Source of the DNA: Bacteroidia bacterium | GTDB taxonomy: Bacteria; Bacteroidota; Bacteroidia; Bacteroidales; UBA932 | DNA length: 53,456 bases | Assembly (NCBI GenBank): GCA_021153285.1 | Contig: JAGKTT010000032.1 | Coordinates: forward strand, 1 to 53,456 | Direction of reading: 5' to 3' | Part shown: one piece after another, positions 26,601 to 35,536 of the stretch | Layout of the letters: the number at the start of each line of letters is the position of its first letter | Numbering within the stretch: the first letter of the stretch is position 1 | Notes under the pieces: model-generated | Told to the model about the DNA's origin: nothing | Seen by the model: the letters and a program-made list of their open reading frames with translations, nothing else | Database searches by the model: none | Position numbers and translations under genes: made by a program

Positions 26601-27199
26601 CTTCTGCCCCTATCCGCATTCAGTGGAATCCGGTTTCGGGACAGGTGGAAGTCGTGAATAACAATGCAATGGATCAGAACGGCCTAAAGGCTGAGGCTAT
26701 GATAGTCAATTACGATGGAAAAGTCGTGTACCAGACAAGTGCAGACCTTGACAGCAAGGAGGATACGACTGTTCCGCTCTGCGGACTTGCCTTTGATTCT
26801 CCAGAACTGTCGGATGTATATTACATAAAGCTCAGACTCACTCAGGGAGACAGGCTGCTTGCTGACAACTTCTATTGCCTGGGCAAGGAGGACGGCAATC
26901 TCCATCAGCTGCATTCTCTTCCATTGACAAGTGTTAAGGCAGATACATCAATCAGGAAGGATGGTGACAGATGGACAGCGACAGTACGTCTTGAGAACAG
27001 CACAGACATCCCTGCATTGATGATCCGTCTGAAACTTTATGGCAAGAAGACAGGTGAGCGTATTCTCCCTGCATATTACTCGGATAACTACATAGCGCTG
27101 ATGCCTGGAGAAGAGAAGGAAATCACCATCTCGTTCAAGGATGAGGACACAAGGGGAGAGCGCCCTGATGTGGAAATAAGCGGATTCAACCTTAAATAG
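23606..27199 (+). CDS. GH2 family glycosidase with F5/8 type C domains, lipoprotein
   Basis: The 1197-residue protein has a lipoprotein signal (GICGC, Cys near 18). Two discoidin/F5-8C-like modules follow (about 50-170, NLALHRAAYHSSS; about 250-370, ending ILSEMEVYG). The GH2 sugar-binding domain (about 450-570), immunoglobulin-like domain (about 585-700) and catalytic barrel (about 700-970) come next. The acid/base Glu is in CGRNEGNPP (about 819); the nucleophile is probably the Glu of HSERGMPN (about 879). These motifs are closer to beta-mannosidase/exo-glucosaminidase types than to LacZ, but the substrate is uncertain. It opens an operon with the GH3 (8 bases later) and the GH53. Confidence 0.88.
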   Translation: MRTKLFSSVIMLLGICGCAGNPSAEYTRGIGEYPGKADDYAGPEMVTAGEYRNLALHRAAYHSSSYDYNLTGHLATDGIVLDRMPYHIDVLTHKGPVAKRDKEKIFDDNTTNISVEGGNGAYLLLQINGEGTDADILSLNGTAICDLDAARGWSVKVSASVDGLSWDELESFRGANLPGQARVVMGSGGGSQNVAVASGLKNAQMTEEMKEYIRKMESRRNFNFEVALPEGKEYRHFRFDLDAPAVQTWNISEMNFLKEDAEVSILPSHNFTSAWMSQTADAEWIYVDLGAEAEFDSIKLYWICPPAGGSIETSDDAKNWKKVAVLSAGEDEIAVKGKGRYVRLSLDGAADGKHIILSEMEVYGTGGVTLRAQAQAPAEGGKLNLTRGGWKIQRAPQTEADGNALSTVGFDDKEWIPATVPGTVATSYYNAGTIADIRYDDDQLQISESWFNSDFWYRNEFEVPQDFAGRTIMLNFDGINWKADVFVNGKQAGRIEGSYIRGEFDITSLVKAGETNALAVRIYRNDNPGIIKEQTRQSADVNGGEIGGDNPTFHATIGWDWIPTVRGRNIGIWNDVYITSHDGGVTVDDVFFDTDIPLPETSYADIKPTITLTNHNESATAGTIQVKYGPLAFSSDVILAAGQTKDVEMTPVRLDNPQLWWPKGYGEPHLYDVEVAFVTDGKISDVKKVKSGVREMTYTMEGGILDIFINGRRLIANGGNWGFPEINLNYRAREYDIAVAYHADMNFTMIRNWVGMTGDEEFYEACDRHGVMIWQDFWLANPYDGPDPFNESMFAANAVDYVRKIRNHPSIGLYCGRNEGNPPQTLDDELRRLVAELHPGLHYISNSASGPVSGHGPYRALPVNEYFAAERGKDRLHSERGMPNVMTYESMSRMLSEENQWPQNSVWGVHDFTLENAQSCATFNGMLQTAFGEASDLKEFTEWAQWINYNGYRAMYESRSWNRKGLIIWMSHSCWPSMVWQTYDYYFEPTAAYFGAKKASAPIRIQWNPVSGQVEVVNNNAMDQNGLKAEAMIVNYDGKVVYQTSADLDSKEDTTVPLCGLAFDSPELSDVYYIKLRLTQGDRLLADNFYCLGKEDGNLHQLHSLPLTSVKADTSIRKDGDRWTATVRLENSTDIPALMIRLKLYGKKTGERILPAYYSDNYIALMPGEEKEITISFKDEDTRGERPDVEISGFNLK

Positions 27200-27207
27200 A
27201 CTAAAAT

Positions 27208-29529
27208 ATGAGAACCAAGTTTCTATTTGCATTACCCATAATGCTGCTGGCTTCTTGCGGCGGGCCGCGCTGGAGTGAGGTCAAGACAGATAACGGCTAT
27301 AATCTTGTGACTCAGAAGAAGGGCCGGACACTTGCTTATGCTCCTGGATCGGGAGTAACTCTGCTTACAGTCGACGGCTATGCCTTCAAGGACCTGAACC
27401 GTAACGGAACCCTAGAGCCTTATGAGGACTGGAGACTTTCTGCGGAAGAAAGAGCTGAAGATCTTGCTTCACGTCTTCCTATAGAGGAGATTGCTGGAAT
27501 GATGCTTTACAGCTCGCATCAGTCAGTCCCTTCCGGAGGAGGAATGTTTGGCGGAGCCACTTATGACGGCAAGCCATATGCACAGAGCGGTGCCGCGCCT
27601 TCCGACCTTTCCGACGCTCAGAAGAAGTTCCTTACTGAGGACAATCTCAGGGCGGTACTGGTCACCACGGTCGAATCTCCTGCTGTAGCTGCTGTATGGA
27701 ACAATAATATGCAGGCCTTGGTGGAAGGTATGGGACACGGAGTGCCGGTGAATACATCTTCTGACCCTCGTCACGAGACATCTGCGACTACCGAATACAA
27801 TTATGGCGCTGGTGGAGAGATTTCTCATTGGCCTACATCCCTTGGCCTTGCAGCTACTTTTGACCCTGCTCTTGTGGAGGAGTTCGGCCGTATTGCTGCT
27901 GAAGAGTACCGCGCACTCGGTATTGCTACAGCACTGTCGCCGCAGATTGACCTTGCCACAGAGCCGCGCTGGACACGATTCTACGGAACATTCGGTGAAA
28001 GTCCTGAACTTGCTACTGATATGGCACGTGCATATGTGGACGGCTTCCAGACAAGTGACGGCAAGGATGAAATCGCAGATGGATGGGGCTATAAGAGTGT
28101 CAATGCAATGGTGAAGCATTGGCCGAGCGGAGGTCCAGAGGAAGCTGGCCGCGATGCACATTACAATTATGGAAAATACGCTGTTTATCCGGGAGGAGCT
28201 TTCGAGACTCACCTCAAGCCATTCACAGAGGGGGCATTCAAACTAAAAGGAGCTACCCGCAAGGCTTCAGCAGTAATGCCATATTATACTATATCTACCG
28301 GTATAGACCCCTCGGGCAGGAATGTGGGCAACAGCTACAGCAAATATATCATTACAGATCTTCTGCGCGAGAAATATGCTTATGACGGAGTGGTATGTAC
28401 AGATTGGAACATCACTTATGACAATATGGGCATTGACAAGTTCGACGGCAAGTGCTGGGGAGTGGAGGAACTGACTGTCGCACAGAGACATTATGAGTGC
28501 CTCAAGGCAGGAGTAGACCAGTTCGGTGGCAATAATGACAAGGGTCCTGTGCTCGAGGCTTATCAGATGTGGGTGGACGAGTTCGGTAAAGAATCAGCTG
28601 ACCAGCGTTTCAAGGAGTCTGCAAAGCGCCTCCTTATGAATTCATTCCGTACAGGTCTCTTTGAGAATCCTTACCTTGATCCAGCAGCTTCAGCAGAGAC
28701 TGTAGGCAAGCCTGAATATATGGAAAAGGGCTATCAGGCACAGCTCAAGTCAGTTGTAATGATCAAGAACTCTGACAATGTACTTCCAATGAAGGCGGCT
28801 GAGGCTAAATCTAAGGTCTATGTTCCGCAACGTTATTTTCCACAGCTTGTCAACTTCTTCGGTATGGTGACTCCTGAAAGATGGGAGGATACATTCGCTC
28901 TGGAACTGTTGTCAAAGTATTATGAACCGGTAGCTGATCCGGCTGAGGCTGACTTTGCCATAGTAGTAATCGATGCACCGGCATCAGGTGCAGGTTACAG
29001 CGTTGAAGATGTGAAGAAGGGGGGCAACGGCTATCTTCCAATCAGTCTTCAGTACAATGACTACACTGCTGAGTCTGCCCGCGAGGTCTCTATTGCCGGT
29101 GGAGACCGCCTTGAGAAGTTCGTAAACAGGTCTTATAAAGGAAAGTCTGTAAAGACAGCCAATAAGTCAGACCTTCAGGCCGTGATCGACACAAAGGCTG
29201 CAATGGGTGACAAACCTGTTGTTACTGTCATCAGCACAGGCAAGCCGTTTGTTCCGGAGTTCGAACCTTATTCGGATGCAATCCTCGTAAGCTTCGGCTG
29301 CCAGAACCAGGCTCTCCTTGAACTTATAAGCGGAGCGGTGGAGCCTTCGGCCCTCCTTCCTATGCAGCTCCCTGCGAATATGAAGACAGTGGAACTCCAG
29401 ATGGAAGACGTACCGTTCGATATGGAATGCTATGTTGACGCAGACGGCAACGTCTACGACTTCGCCTACGGCCTGAACTGGTCCGGCCGCATAAATGACG
29501 AGCGTGTAAAGAAATATGGAAATAAATGA
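27208..29529 (+). CDS. GH3 glycosidase lipoprotein
   Basis: The 773-residue protein has a lipoprotein signal (LLASC, Cys at about 16), then a small extra region containing an EF-hand-like loop (DLNRNGTLEPYEDW, about 60-75). The GH3 barrel follows, with the probable nucleophile Asp in VVCTDWN (about 396), and then the C-terminal sandwich. It lacks the fibronectin-III end of the other two GH3 proteins here. Substrate is inferred to be a beta-linked glucose or xylose oligomer. Its stop overlaps the GH53 start by four bases (ATGA). Confidence 0.9.
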   Translation: MRTKFLFALPIMLLASCGGPRWSEVKTDNGYNLVTQKKGRTLAYAPGSGVTLLTVDGYAFKDLNRNGTLEPYEDWRLSAEERAEDLASRLPIEEIAGMMLYSSHQSVPSGGGMFGGATYDGKPYAQSGAAPSDLSDAQKKFLTEDNLRAVLVTTVESPAVAAVWNNNMQALVEGMGHGVPVNTSSDPRHETSATTEYNYGAGGEISHWPTSLGLAATFDPALVEEFGRIAAEEYRALGIATALSPQIDLATEPRWTRFYGTFGESPELATDMARAYVDGFQTSDGKDEIADGWGYKSVNAMVKHWPSGGPEEAGRDAHYNYGKYAVYPGGAFETHLKPFTEGAFKLKGATRKASAVMPYYTISTGIDPSGRNVGNSYSKYIITDLLREKYAYDGVVCTDWNITYDNMGIDKFDGKCWGVEELTVAQRHYECLKAGVDQFGGNNDKGPVLEAYQMWVDEFGKESADQRFKESAKRLLMNSFRTGLFENPYLDPAASAETVGKPEYMEKGYQAQLKSVVMIKNSDNVLPMKAAEAKSKVYVPQRYFPQLVNFFGMVTPERWEDTFALELLSKYYEPVADPAEADFAIVVIDAPASGAGYSVEDVKKGGNGYLPISLQYNDYTAESAREVSIAGGDRLEKFVNRSYKGKSVKTANKSDLQAVIDTKAAMGDKPVVTVISTGKPFVPEFEPYSDAILVSFGCQNQALLELISGAVEPSALLPMQLPANMKTVELQMEDVPFDMECYVDADGNVYDFAYGLNWSGRINDERVKKYGNK

Positions 29530-30728
29530 TTATGTCAATATCAAGAATTCTTAATTTCCTGCTGCTGACAGTGTTCCTGTCTGCGGCTTGTAATAATGGT
29601 GACCCTGTCCCACCTGCTGATATTCCGGAGCCTGAGGAGCGTCCGGAAACAGAAGGAATGTTCTTGGGAGGGGATATATCTGTGCTGCAGAGCTATGAGG
29701 ATAAAAAAGTACCATATTACGACACTGAGGGCCGCCAGATTCCCGATGTGCTGAAATATATGAAGAGTGAGGAGGTCGGCTGGAATGCTCAGAGGGTACG
29801 TCTTTTCGTGGATCCTAAGCGAGCCAATCCTGACGGAGGAACAGATGCCCAGGTATGTCAGGACATTGACTATGTAGTGCGTCTTTGCAAACGTATAAAA
29901 GATGAAGGATTTGCCTTGATGCTTGATTTCCATTACAGCGATACTTGGGCTGATCCTTCGAATCAATGGATTCCGGCTCAATGGGCGTCCCTGAATGAAA
30001 CTGAGCTGTATGATAAGGTATATACGTATACAAAGGAATGTCTTCTGAGACTTGTGGATGCCGGAGCCGCCCCAGATTTCATTCAGCCTGGCAATGAAGT
30101 CTCATACGGAATGCTCTGGAGTGCGGAGGTCAATCGTAATTCGAGGGTCAACCGATGTTACAGTGATTCTCCTGCTGAGAATTGGAACCGTTTCATAGCT
30201 TTCCTTCAGCAGGCTTCAAAGGCTTGTCGTGAGGTATGTCCGAAAGCGCAGATCATAATTCACACAGAACGTTCCGGTGAACCTCAGACACTCAAGGATA
30301 TATACAGCCGTCTGTCTAGTGTGGATTATGATATCATCGGTCTCTCATATTATCCTATATGGCATAATTCATTATCAGTGCTTTCTCAGTCTCTCGACCT
30401 TCTTGCCGATGAATTTCCAGACAAGAAGGTACAGATTGTCGAGACTGCCTATCATTATCAATGGCAGCCACCGCTGGGTCAGGGAACAATCTATGATTTC
30501 TCATCTCAATGGCCGGTTTCCCCTGAGGGACAGGCTGCCTTTGCCAAAGACCTTATCAAGGAACTCAAGAAACATCCGAATGTGAACGGGCTTTACTGGT
30601 GGTTCCCTGAAGAAAATGGAAACGGCCCCGACTGCTCAGTCCTTACAGGGTGGGTCAATCGAGGCCTTTGGGATAATGAATCACACCGTGCACTGCCTGC
30701 ACTGTATGTCCTTAAGGAGTTTATTTGA
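29526..30728 (+). CDS. GH53 endo-beta-1,4-galactanase lipoprotein
   Basis: The 400-residue protein has a lipoprotein signal (LSAAC, Cys near 22) and a single GH53 barrel. The acid/base Glu is in QPGNEVSYGMLW (about 193) and the nucleophile Glu in VQIVETAYHYQW (about 306); LDFHYSDTWADP is also characteristic. GH53 enzymes cut beta-1,4-galactan, as in pectin (rhamnogalacturonan-I) side chains and type I arabinogalactan. This is the best clue to the glycan used by the locus. The first ATG overlaps the GH3 stop; a second Met at 29532 is also possible. Its 3' end overlaps the convergent esterase gene by eight bases. Confidence 0.93.
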   Translation: MIMSISRILNFLLLTVFLSAACNNGDPVPPADIPEPEERPETEGMFLGGDISVLQSYEDKKVPYYDTEGRQIPDVLKYMKSEEVGWNAQRVRLFVDPKRANPDGGTDAQVCQDIDYVVRLCKRIKDEGFALMLDFHYSDTWADPSNQWIPAQWASLNETELYDKVYTYTKECLLRLVDAGAAPDFIQPGNEVSYGMLWSAEVNRNSRVNRCYSDSPAENWNRFIAFLQQASKACREVCPKAQIIIHTERSGEPQTLKDIYSRLSSVDYDIIGLSYYPIWHNSLSVLSQSLDLLADEFPDKKVQIVETAYHYQWQPPLGQGTIYDFSSQWPVSPEGQAAFAKDLIKELKKHPNVNGLYWWFPEENGNGPDCSVLTGWVNRGLWDNESHRALPALYVLKEFI

Positions 30729-31905
30729 AGATCTTCTGAGCGAAGATAGTAAGGTATTCTCTCCAGTTGCGCCAGATATGGCCGCCTTCTGATTCGTAGA
30801 ATGAAACCGGATAACCTTTTTCCTCGCAGTACTCCTTAAGAAGGAGGGAGTTCTTCATCACTCCGTCAGTCTTGCCGCAAGCGATCCAGTAGAGCTTTGG
30901 CTTAGCTGCAAACACAGCCTCGAGAGCCTTGTCATTCTCCTCTGGAGGTACAACGCCTGAGAACATACCTACATATCCGAACATTGTGGGATACTTTCTC
31001 GACAATGCTGCTGACTGGCGTCCTCCCATAGAGAGACCTGCAACAGCGCGGCTGTTCTTGTCCTTCTTCACTCTGTAGTTAGCCTCAATATACTTGATGA
31101 TGTCAGGGAAGCTCTCTTCTACCTCTACAGTGGACTGTGAGCGGCTGTTTGTCATTGTAGGCTGGAACATATTGACCGCAACTCCTGGAGCGGCCTGATT
31201 GAAATATACACCGTTAGGCATCACGAGAATCATCGGCTCTGCCTTTCCCTCCGCAATAAGATTGTCCAGAATCTGTACAGCTCGTCCCAGGTCTCCCCAG
31301 GCATCCTCATCACCGCCGGAGCCGTGGAGAAGGTAGAGAACAGGATATTTTGTCTTTGTATTCTTCTCATAGCCTGCAGGTGTATAGACTGTCATTCTTC
31401 TCTGTGTTCCAAGTGCAGGGGAATCATACCATACCTTGGATACATTACCGTGAGGAGTGTCGTTTACCTGATAATACCAGCCCTTGTCGCCCTTTTCTGT
31501 ACTGATGGTGAAGATGTTGGTCCAGGTCGCTATGTCACGGTTCTGGTAGATGTTGGAAGGGTCCATCATCTTCTGTCCATCCACATACAGGGTATATGAA
31601 TACAATTCACCTTCTAGCGGAGTCGAAGTGAATGTCCACATACCGTTATTCTCCACAAGATCAGCTCTGCCCGGGGCATCGTAGATCATTTCGCGTCCGT
31701 CTCTTTGATATTTTATCTGCTGGGTAGGAAGGAAATCTCCGCTGATCTGTACAGTTACAGCCTTGGGATTGTAATATCTGAATGTCACTGTATTATCTGC
31801 ATTGATTTCGGGTGATACGATACCGGTACCCGGTCCGAGTGCTTGCTGTGCAAACAAAGCTGCGCCCCATAGGAGGGACGCAACGATGATTAGAAGTTTT
31901 TTCAT
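30721..31905 (-). CDS. Secreted CE1-like esterase with E-set/CBM48-like domain
   Basis: The 394-residue protein has a signal peptide (1-20, LFAQ), an N-terminal beta-sandwich (about 30-130: VTFRYYNPKAVTVQISGDF, SYTLYVDGQKMMDP), a linker, and an esterase-D-type domain. Its Ser is in GLSMGG (about 291) and its His in GGHIWRNWREY. It is the last gene of the minus-strand locus, 11 bases after a GH3. It is one of four CE1-like paralogues in this operon and is most like the two at 35536 and 36650. A feruloyl or acetyl esterase function is inferred. Confidence 0.9.
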   Translation of the reverse strand: MKKLLIIVASLLWGAALFAQQALGPGTGIVSPEINADNTVTFRYYNPKAVTVQISGDFLPTQQIKYQRDGREMIYDAPGRADLVENNGMWTFTSTPLEGELYSYTLYVDGQKMMDPSNIYQNRDIATWTNIFTISTEKGDKGWYYQVNDTPHGNVSKVWYDSPALGTQRRMTVYTPAGYEKNTKTKYPVLYLLHGSGGDEDAWGDLGRAVQILDNLIAEGKAEPMILVMPNGVYFNQAAPGVAVNMFQPTMTNSRSQSTVEVEESFPDIIKYIEANYRVKKDKNSRAVAGLSMGGRQSAALSRKYPTMFGYVGMFSGVVPPEENDKALEAVFAAKPKLYWIACGKTDGVMKNSLLLKEYCEEKGYPVSFYESEGGHIWRNWREYLTIFAQKIFK

Positions 31906-31916
31906 AGATTTTGTGT

Positions 31917-34256
31917 TTATTTCTGAAGAGAGAGTTCGTTGATAGGGGCAGCAGGAGCGAGGACATTGTTTGCCTTCCAGCTTTCTGCCTTCTTGAGTCT
32001 GTACTCGCCGGTTCCACGGATGTCAGCTGCATTTGCACCGAACATTACCTTGTATGTACCAGCAGCTGTCTCCCAAGCTGAAGTAGCCTCATTGAATGAA
32101 GCGAGAGTGTATTTGTCAACATTGATTGTAAGAGTCTGAGTCTCTCCTGGAGCAAGTTCCTTGGTCTTTGCAAAGCCCTTGAGTTCGAATGCTGGCTTCT
32201 CAAGTCCGCCCTCAGGAGCAGTTACGTAAAGCTGAACAGCCTCCTTACCTGCTACAGAACCAGTGTTCTTCACTGTGATAGTAGCAGTGAAACCGTCTGC
32301 TGTAGCCTTCACGACAGGCTTGCTGTACTCGAATGTAGTGTAAGACTTACCGTATCCGAATGGATAAGATACAGGGACATCTGCAGTCTGGAAATATCTG
32401 TAACCTACATAGATGCCTTCTTCGTAATATGTTTCATCTACATTCTTGGCCTTTCTCTGAGGACCGCCCCATAGGAAGTCCCATTCACCTCTCTGTACGT
32501 TCTTGTGGTAGTAAGGGAAGTTGTGTGATGATGGGATGTCGAGGTAGCTTACAGGGAATGTCATCGGGAGCTTGCCTGAAGGGTTTGCCTGTCCGCAGAG
32601 GATGTCCGCTACAGCATAACCGCCTTCCTGACCTGGTGTCCAGGCGAGGAGGACAGCGTCAGGAATATGCTTCCAGGATGCAGTCTCGATGACACCACCG
32701 ATGTTGAGGACTACTACGAACTGCTTTCCTGCAGCGTGATATACGTCGGCAATAGTCTGGATGAGCTCGCGCTCCTGTCCTGTGAGTGTCCAGTCGCCAT
32801 CCTTTGCGTAGCGGTCACCGCCCTCACCGGCGTTTCTTGAGAGTGTGAAGATGGCGATATCAGTAGACGGCTCCATCTTCACGATGAAGTCACGGCTGAT
32901 CTCCATTTCAGAGATTACAGGGTCACCGAGGAGAACTCCGCCGGCGCTGCCATTGTTCTTGAGCGATGTCTTCGCGAATGCGATATACTGCTCGTACCAT
33001 TTCTGGATGTCCTGATTGACCTCGAGTCCGTTTACTGTAAGACCTTCAGCTACATTGCGGATGTATGGCTTGTTTACGTTACCAGAGCCTGTACCACCAG
33101 CGATGAAGTCATATGAACCTGTACCATAGAGAGCAACTCTCTTCACATCCTTGAGAGGAAGGACACCATTGTTCTCGAGAAGTACCATTCCTTCAGGAGC
33201 GGCCTTGCGAACGAGCTCGGCGTGTGCCTTTGTATCAGGCTTGTTTGAATACTGGTATTTGTTGAAGCGTGGAGTTCTTACGATGTAAGTGAGCATATTG
33301 CGCACATTCTTGTCGAGCTGCTCCTGTGAGATTTCACCAGCCTTTACAGCAGCGATGATACGGTCGATCTCCACCTGCATACCTGGCTCCATAAGGTCGT
33401 TTCCAGCGTTTACAGCCTTCACTGTACCCTGCTTTGTACCCCAGTCTGTCATTACGATACCATTGAATCCCCACTCATCGCGAAGGATAGTGGTGAGAAG
33501 GCCGTGTGACTGCTGAGTGTATTCCCCGTTGAGCTTGTTGTATGATGACATCACTGTCCAAGGATCAGCTTCCTTTACTGCGATCTCAAATCCCTTGAGA
33601 TAGAGCTCGCGGAGGGCTCTCTGGCTTACGCGTGAGTCATTCTCCATACGGTTAACCTCCTGGTTGTTCGCAGCGAAATGCTTTACGCTGACACCCACGC
33701 CATTGCTCTGGATACCGTTGATATAAGCTGCTGCAGTCTTACCTGTGAGGAATGGATCCTCTGAGAAGTACTCGAAGTTACGTCCGCAGAGAGGATTTCT
33801 GTGAAGGTTCATACCAGGAGCAAGAAGAACGTCAGCTCCGTACTCGAGAACCTCGTTACCCATTGCTGTGGTGAGTTCCTGTACTCGTTCAGTATCCCAC
33901 ATACTGGCCATAACTGTACCTACAGGGAAACCTGTACAGAAATAAGTGTTAGGGTCATTGTCACGTCTTGGTGAGATACGCAGACCTGCAGGACCGTCAG
34001 CGAGAACGGTTGAAGGAATGCCCAGACGCTCGATTGAACGTGTGGTACCTGCCGCACCCGGTACGAGTGCAGTTGCTGATGCGGTCATACTGCCGGCAGT
34101 CATACTGCCCCAGCCACTGCCAACGAGAAGGGTCGCCTTCTCTTCAAGTGTCATAGCAGCGACAACCTCGTCGATGTTGTCTTTTGTCAGCTGTGGCTGT
34201 GCAAACATAGCCACAGAACCTAGGAGCAATGCTCCGATTGCAAAGATTTTCTTCAT
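31917..34256 (-). CDS. Secreted GH3 beta-glucosidase
   Basis: The 779-residue protein has a cleavable signal peptide (1-19, AMFAQ) and no lipobox, unlike the other two GH3 proteins. The GH3 barrel includes GRNFEYFSEDP, KHFAANNQEVNR and the nucleophile Asp in IVMTDWGTKQG (about 270). The C-terminal sandwich and fibronectin-III-like domain (about 660-760) follow. A soluble periplasmic location is inferred. It lies between two esterase genes in the minus-strand operon, with gaps of 11 and 16 bases. Confidence 0.92.
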   Translation of the reverse strand: MKKIFAIGALLLGSVAMFAQPQLTKDNIDEVVAAMTLEEKATLLVGSGWGSMTAGSMTASATALVPGAAGTTRSIERLGIPSTVLADGPAGLRISPRRDNDPNTYFCTGFPVGTVMASMWDTERVQELTTAMGNEVLEYGADVLLAPGMNLHRNPLCGRNFEYFSEDPFLTGKTAAAYINGIQSNGVGVSVKHFAANNQEVNRMENDSRVSQRALRELYLKGFEIAVKEADPWTVMSSYNKLNGEYTQQSHGLLTTILRDEWGFNGIVMTDWGTKQGTVKAVNAGNDLMEPGMQVEIDRIIAAVKAGEISQEQLDKNVRNMLTYIVRTPRFNKYQYSNKPDTKAHAELVRKAAPEGMVLLENNGVLPLKDVKRVALYGTGSYDFIAGGTGSGNVNKPYIRNVAEGLTVNGLEVNQDIQKWYEQYIAFAKTSLKNNGSAGGVLLGDPVISEMEISRDFIVKMEPSTDIAIFTLSRNAGEGGDRYAKDGDWTLTGQERELIQTIADVYHAAGKQFVVVLNIGGVIETASWKHIPDAVLLAWTPGQEGGYAVADILCGQANPSGKLPMTFPVSYLDIPSSHNFPYYHKNVQRGEWDFLWGGPQRKAKNVDETYYEEGIYVGYRYFQTADVPVSYPFGYGKSYTTFEYSKPVVKATADGFTATITVKNTGSVAGKEAVQLYVTAPEGGLEKPAFELKGFAKTKELAPGETQTLTINVDKYTLASFNEATSAWETAAGTYKVMFGANAADIRGTGEYRLKKAESWKANNVLAPAAPINELSLQK

Positions 34257-34272
34257 TGGTTATTGTTTGTGT

Positions 34273-35493
34273 TTATTCGAAAATTGTCATGACCTTGTGG
34301 ATGATCTTAGGACTGCATGCGTTCCAGAACGGCCAGTCGTGTCCACCTGGGCGTGTTATGTACTCGAATGGAATGCCATAGCCGGCAAGAGTGTTGACAA
34401 ACTGATCGTTAGTGGACGGAAGTACAGTCGTATCTTCAGTTCCGATCTCGAGTGTGAATCCTGGCAGTTCGTCGGTTCTGCCTGCGCTCACAGCTTTGGC
34501 TATAAGCTGGGCTGGATCCGCTCCTGCCATTCCTGCACTTATCGCTGCGGAACAAGCATAGACATAGCAGAACATCTCGGGATGGAGGGTGCCATAATAG
34601 AGCGAACCATATCCTCCCATTGAAAGACCTCCGATCGCGCGCGACTTCTTCTCGGCCTTGATCGCATAAGTCGACTCGATGTAAGGAATGAACTCCTGGA
34701 AGAAGAATGACATGTATTTAGGACCACCGTTGAATCCGTCGCAGTAGAAATTGTTTCCTCCGTCCGGAGCAACGATGATCAGCTCCTTGCCGGTCTTCTC
34801 TGCATATTCCCTTGCGTATGCCGGCATTGTTCCGCCGCCGGCCCAGATGCTGCCTGTGTTGTCCTGAAGCCAGTCGTTGTTGTTGCCACCGTATCCATGG
34901 AGCATGTAAAGCACCGGATATTTCTTCGTGCCGTCATAACTCTCAGGAAGGTAGATCGAATACTTCACACTTGTATTCATCAGGTCACTTTTGACGGTGA
35001 GGTCCTTCTGGTAGATTTCGTTGGCTCCAGTTTTAAGCGAACTGTACTTCTGGGTCTCGAAGTATATCTTCTTGTTGTCGGCGATTCCTGTGAACTTCCC
35101 CTTTTCGGTCTCAATGGTGAACTTGATGTCGTATTCGTAGTTCCATTTGCTGACCGCGATGGAACCTCCGTTGACATTAAGCTTCGCATTTCCGAGTGAA
35201 AGTTCTACAGAAGCCTTGTGCTTTGAATCAGGCTCAGGGGCTATTTCGTATTTACCTGTCTCGAGATGGCAGTACCAGCTCAAGGCAGTAAGTTTCAGGG
35301 CATTGCCTTCCTTGTCCTTGAAATTGAGGACGATTGTCCTCAGGCCTTCCTCGGTGGGCTCAGATACGTTTTCTATGGTCACCAGATTGAAATCAAATCC
35401 TGTAGGAATCTGATCTTCCGGAGTATTATTGTCTCCTCCGCATGCCCATATGAGCAGCAGAGAAGACAATAGTATAGAAATTCTCTTTAACAT
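34273..35493 (-). CDS. Esterase-D-family lipoprotein with a different N-terminal domain
   Basis: The 406-residue protein has a lipoprotein signal (LLIWAC, Cys at about 18) and an N-terminal domain (about 30-160) that does not resemble the E-set of its neighbours. The esterase domain that follows has the Ser in GLSMGG (about 292) and a likely His in RPGGHDWPFW. It differs from the other CE1-like proteins in its acyl pocket region (GGNNFYCDGFNGG). It may therefore take another ester or act at the membrane surface. The gap before it (35494-35535) is filled by a dispersed repeat. Confidence 0.88.
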   Translation of the reverse strand: MLKRISILLSSLLLIWACGGDNNTPEDQIPTGFDFNLVTIENVSEPTEEGLRTIVLNFKDKEGNALKLTALSWYCHLETGKYEIAPEPDSKHKASVELSLGNAKLNVNGGSIAVSKWNYEYDIKFTIETEKGKFTGIADNKKIYFETQKYSSLKTGANEIYQKDLTVKSDLMNTSVKYSIYLPESYDGTKKYPVLYMLHGYGGNNNDWLQDNTGSIWAGGGTMPAYAREYAEKTGKELIIVAPDGGNNFYCDGFNGGPKYMSFFFQEFIPYIESTYAIKAEKKSRAIGGLSMGGYGSLYYGTLHPEMFCYVYACSAAISAGMAGADPAQLIAKAVSAGRTDELPGFTLEIGTEDTTVLPSTNDQFVNTLAGYGIPFEYITRPGGHDWPFWNACSPKIIHKVMTIFE

Positions 35494-35502
35494 ATATTAT
35501 AC

Positions 35503-35536
35503 GTCATTGTGAGGTCTGAAGGACCGTGGCAATCTT
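35503..35536. repeat. Dispersed repeat type II between two esterase genes
   Basis: The plus strand reads CGTCATTGTGAGGTC, then TGAAG, then GACCGTGGCAATCT. Paired ends ATTG/CAAT and GGTC/GACC make it an imperfect palindrome. It begins ten bases from the start codon of one esterase gene and ends at the stop codon of the other. It has the same plan as the type I repeats but a different core. Confidence 0.7.
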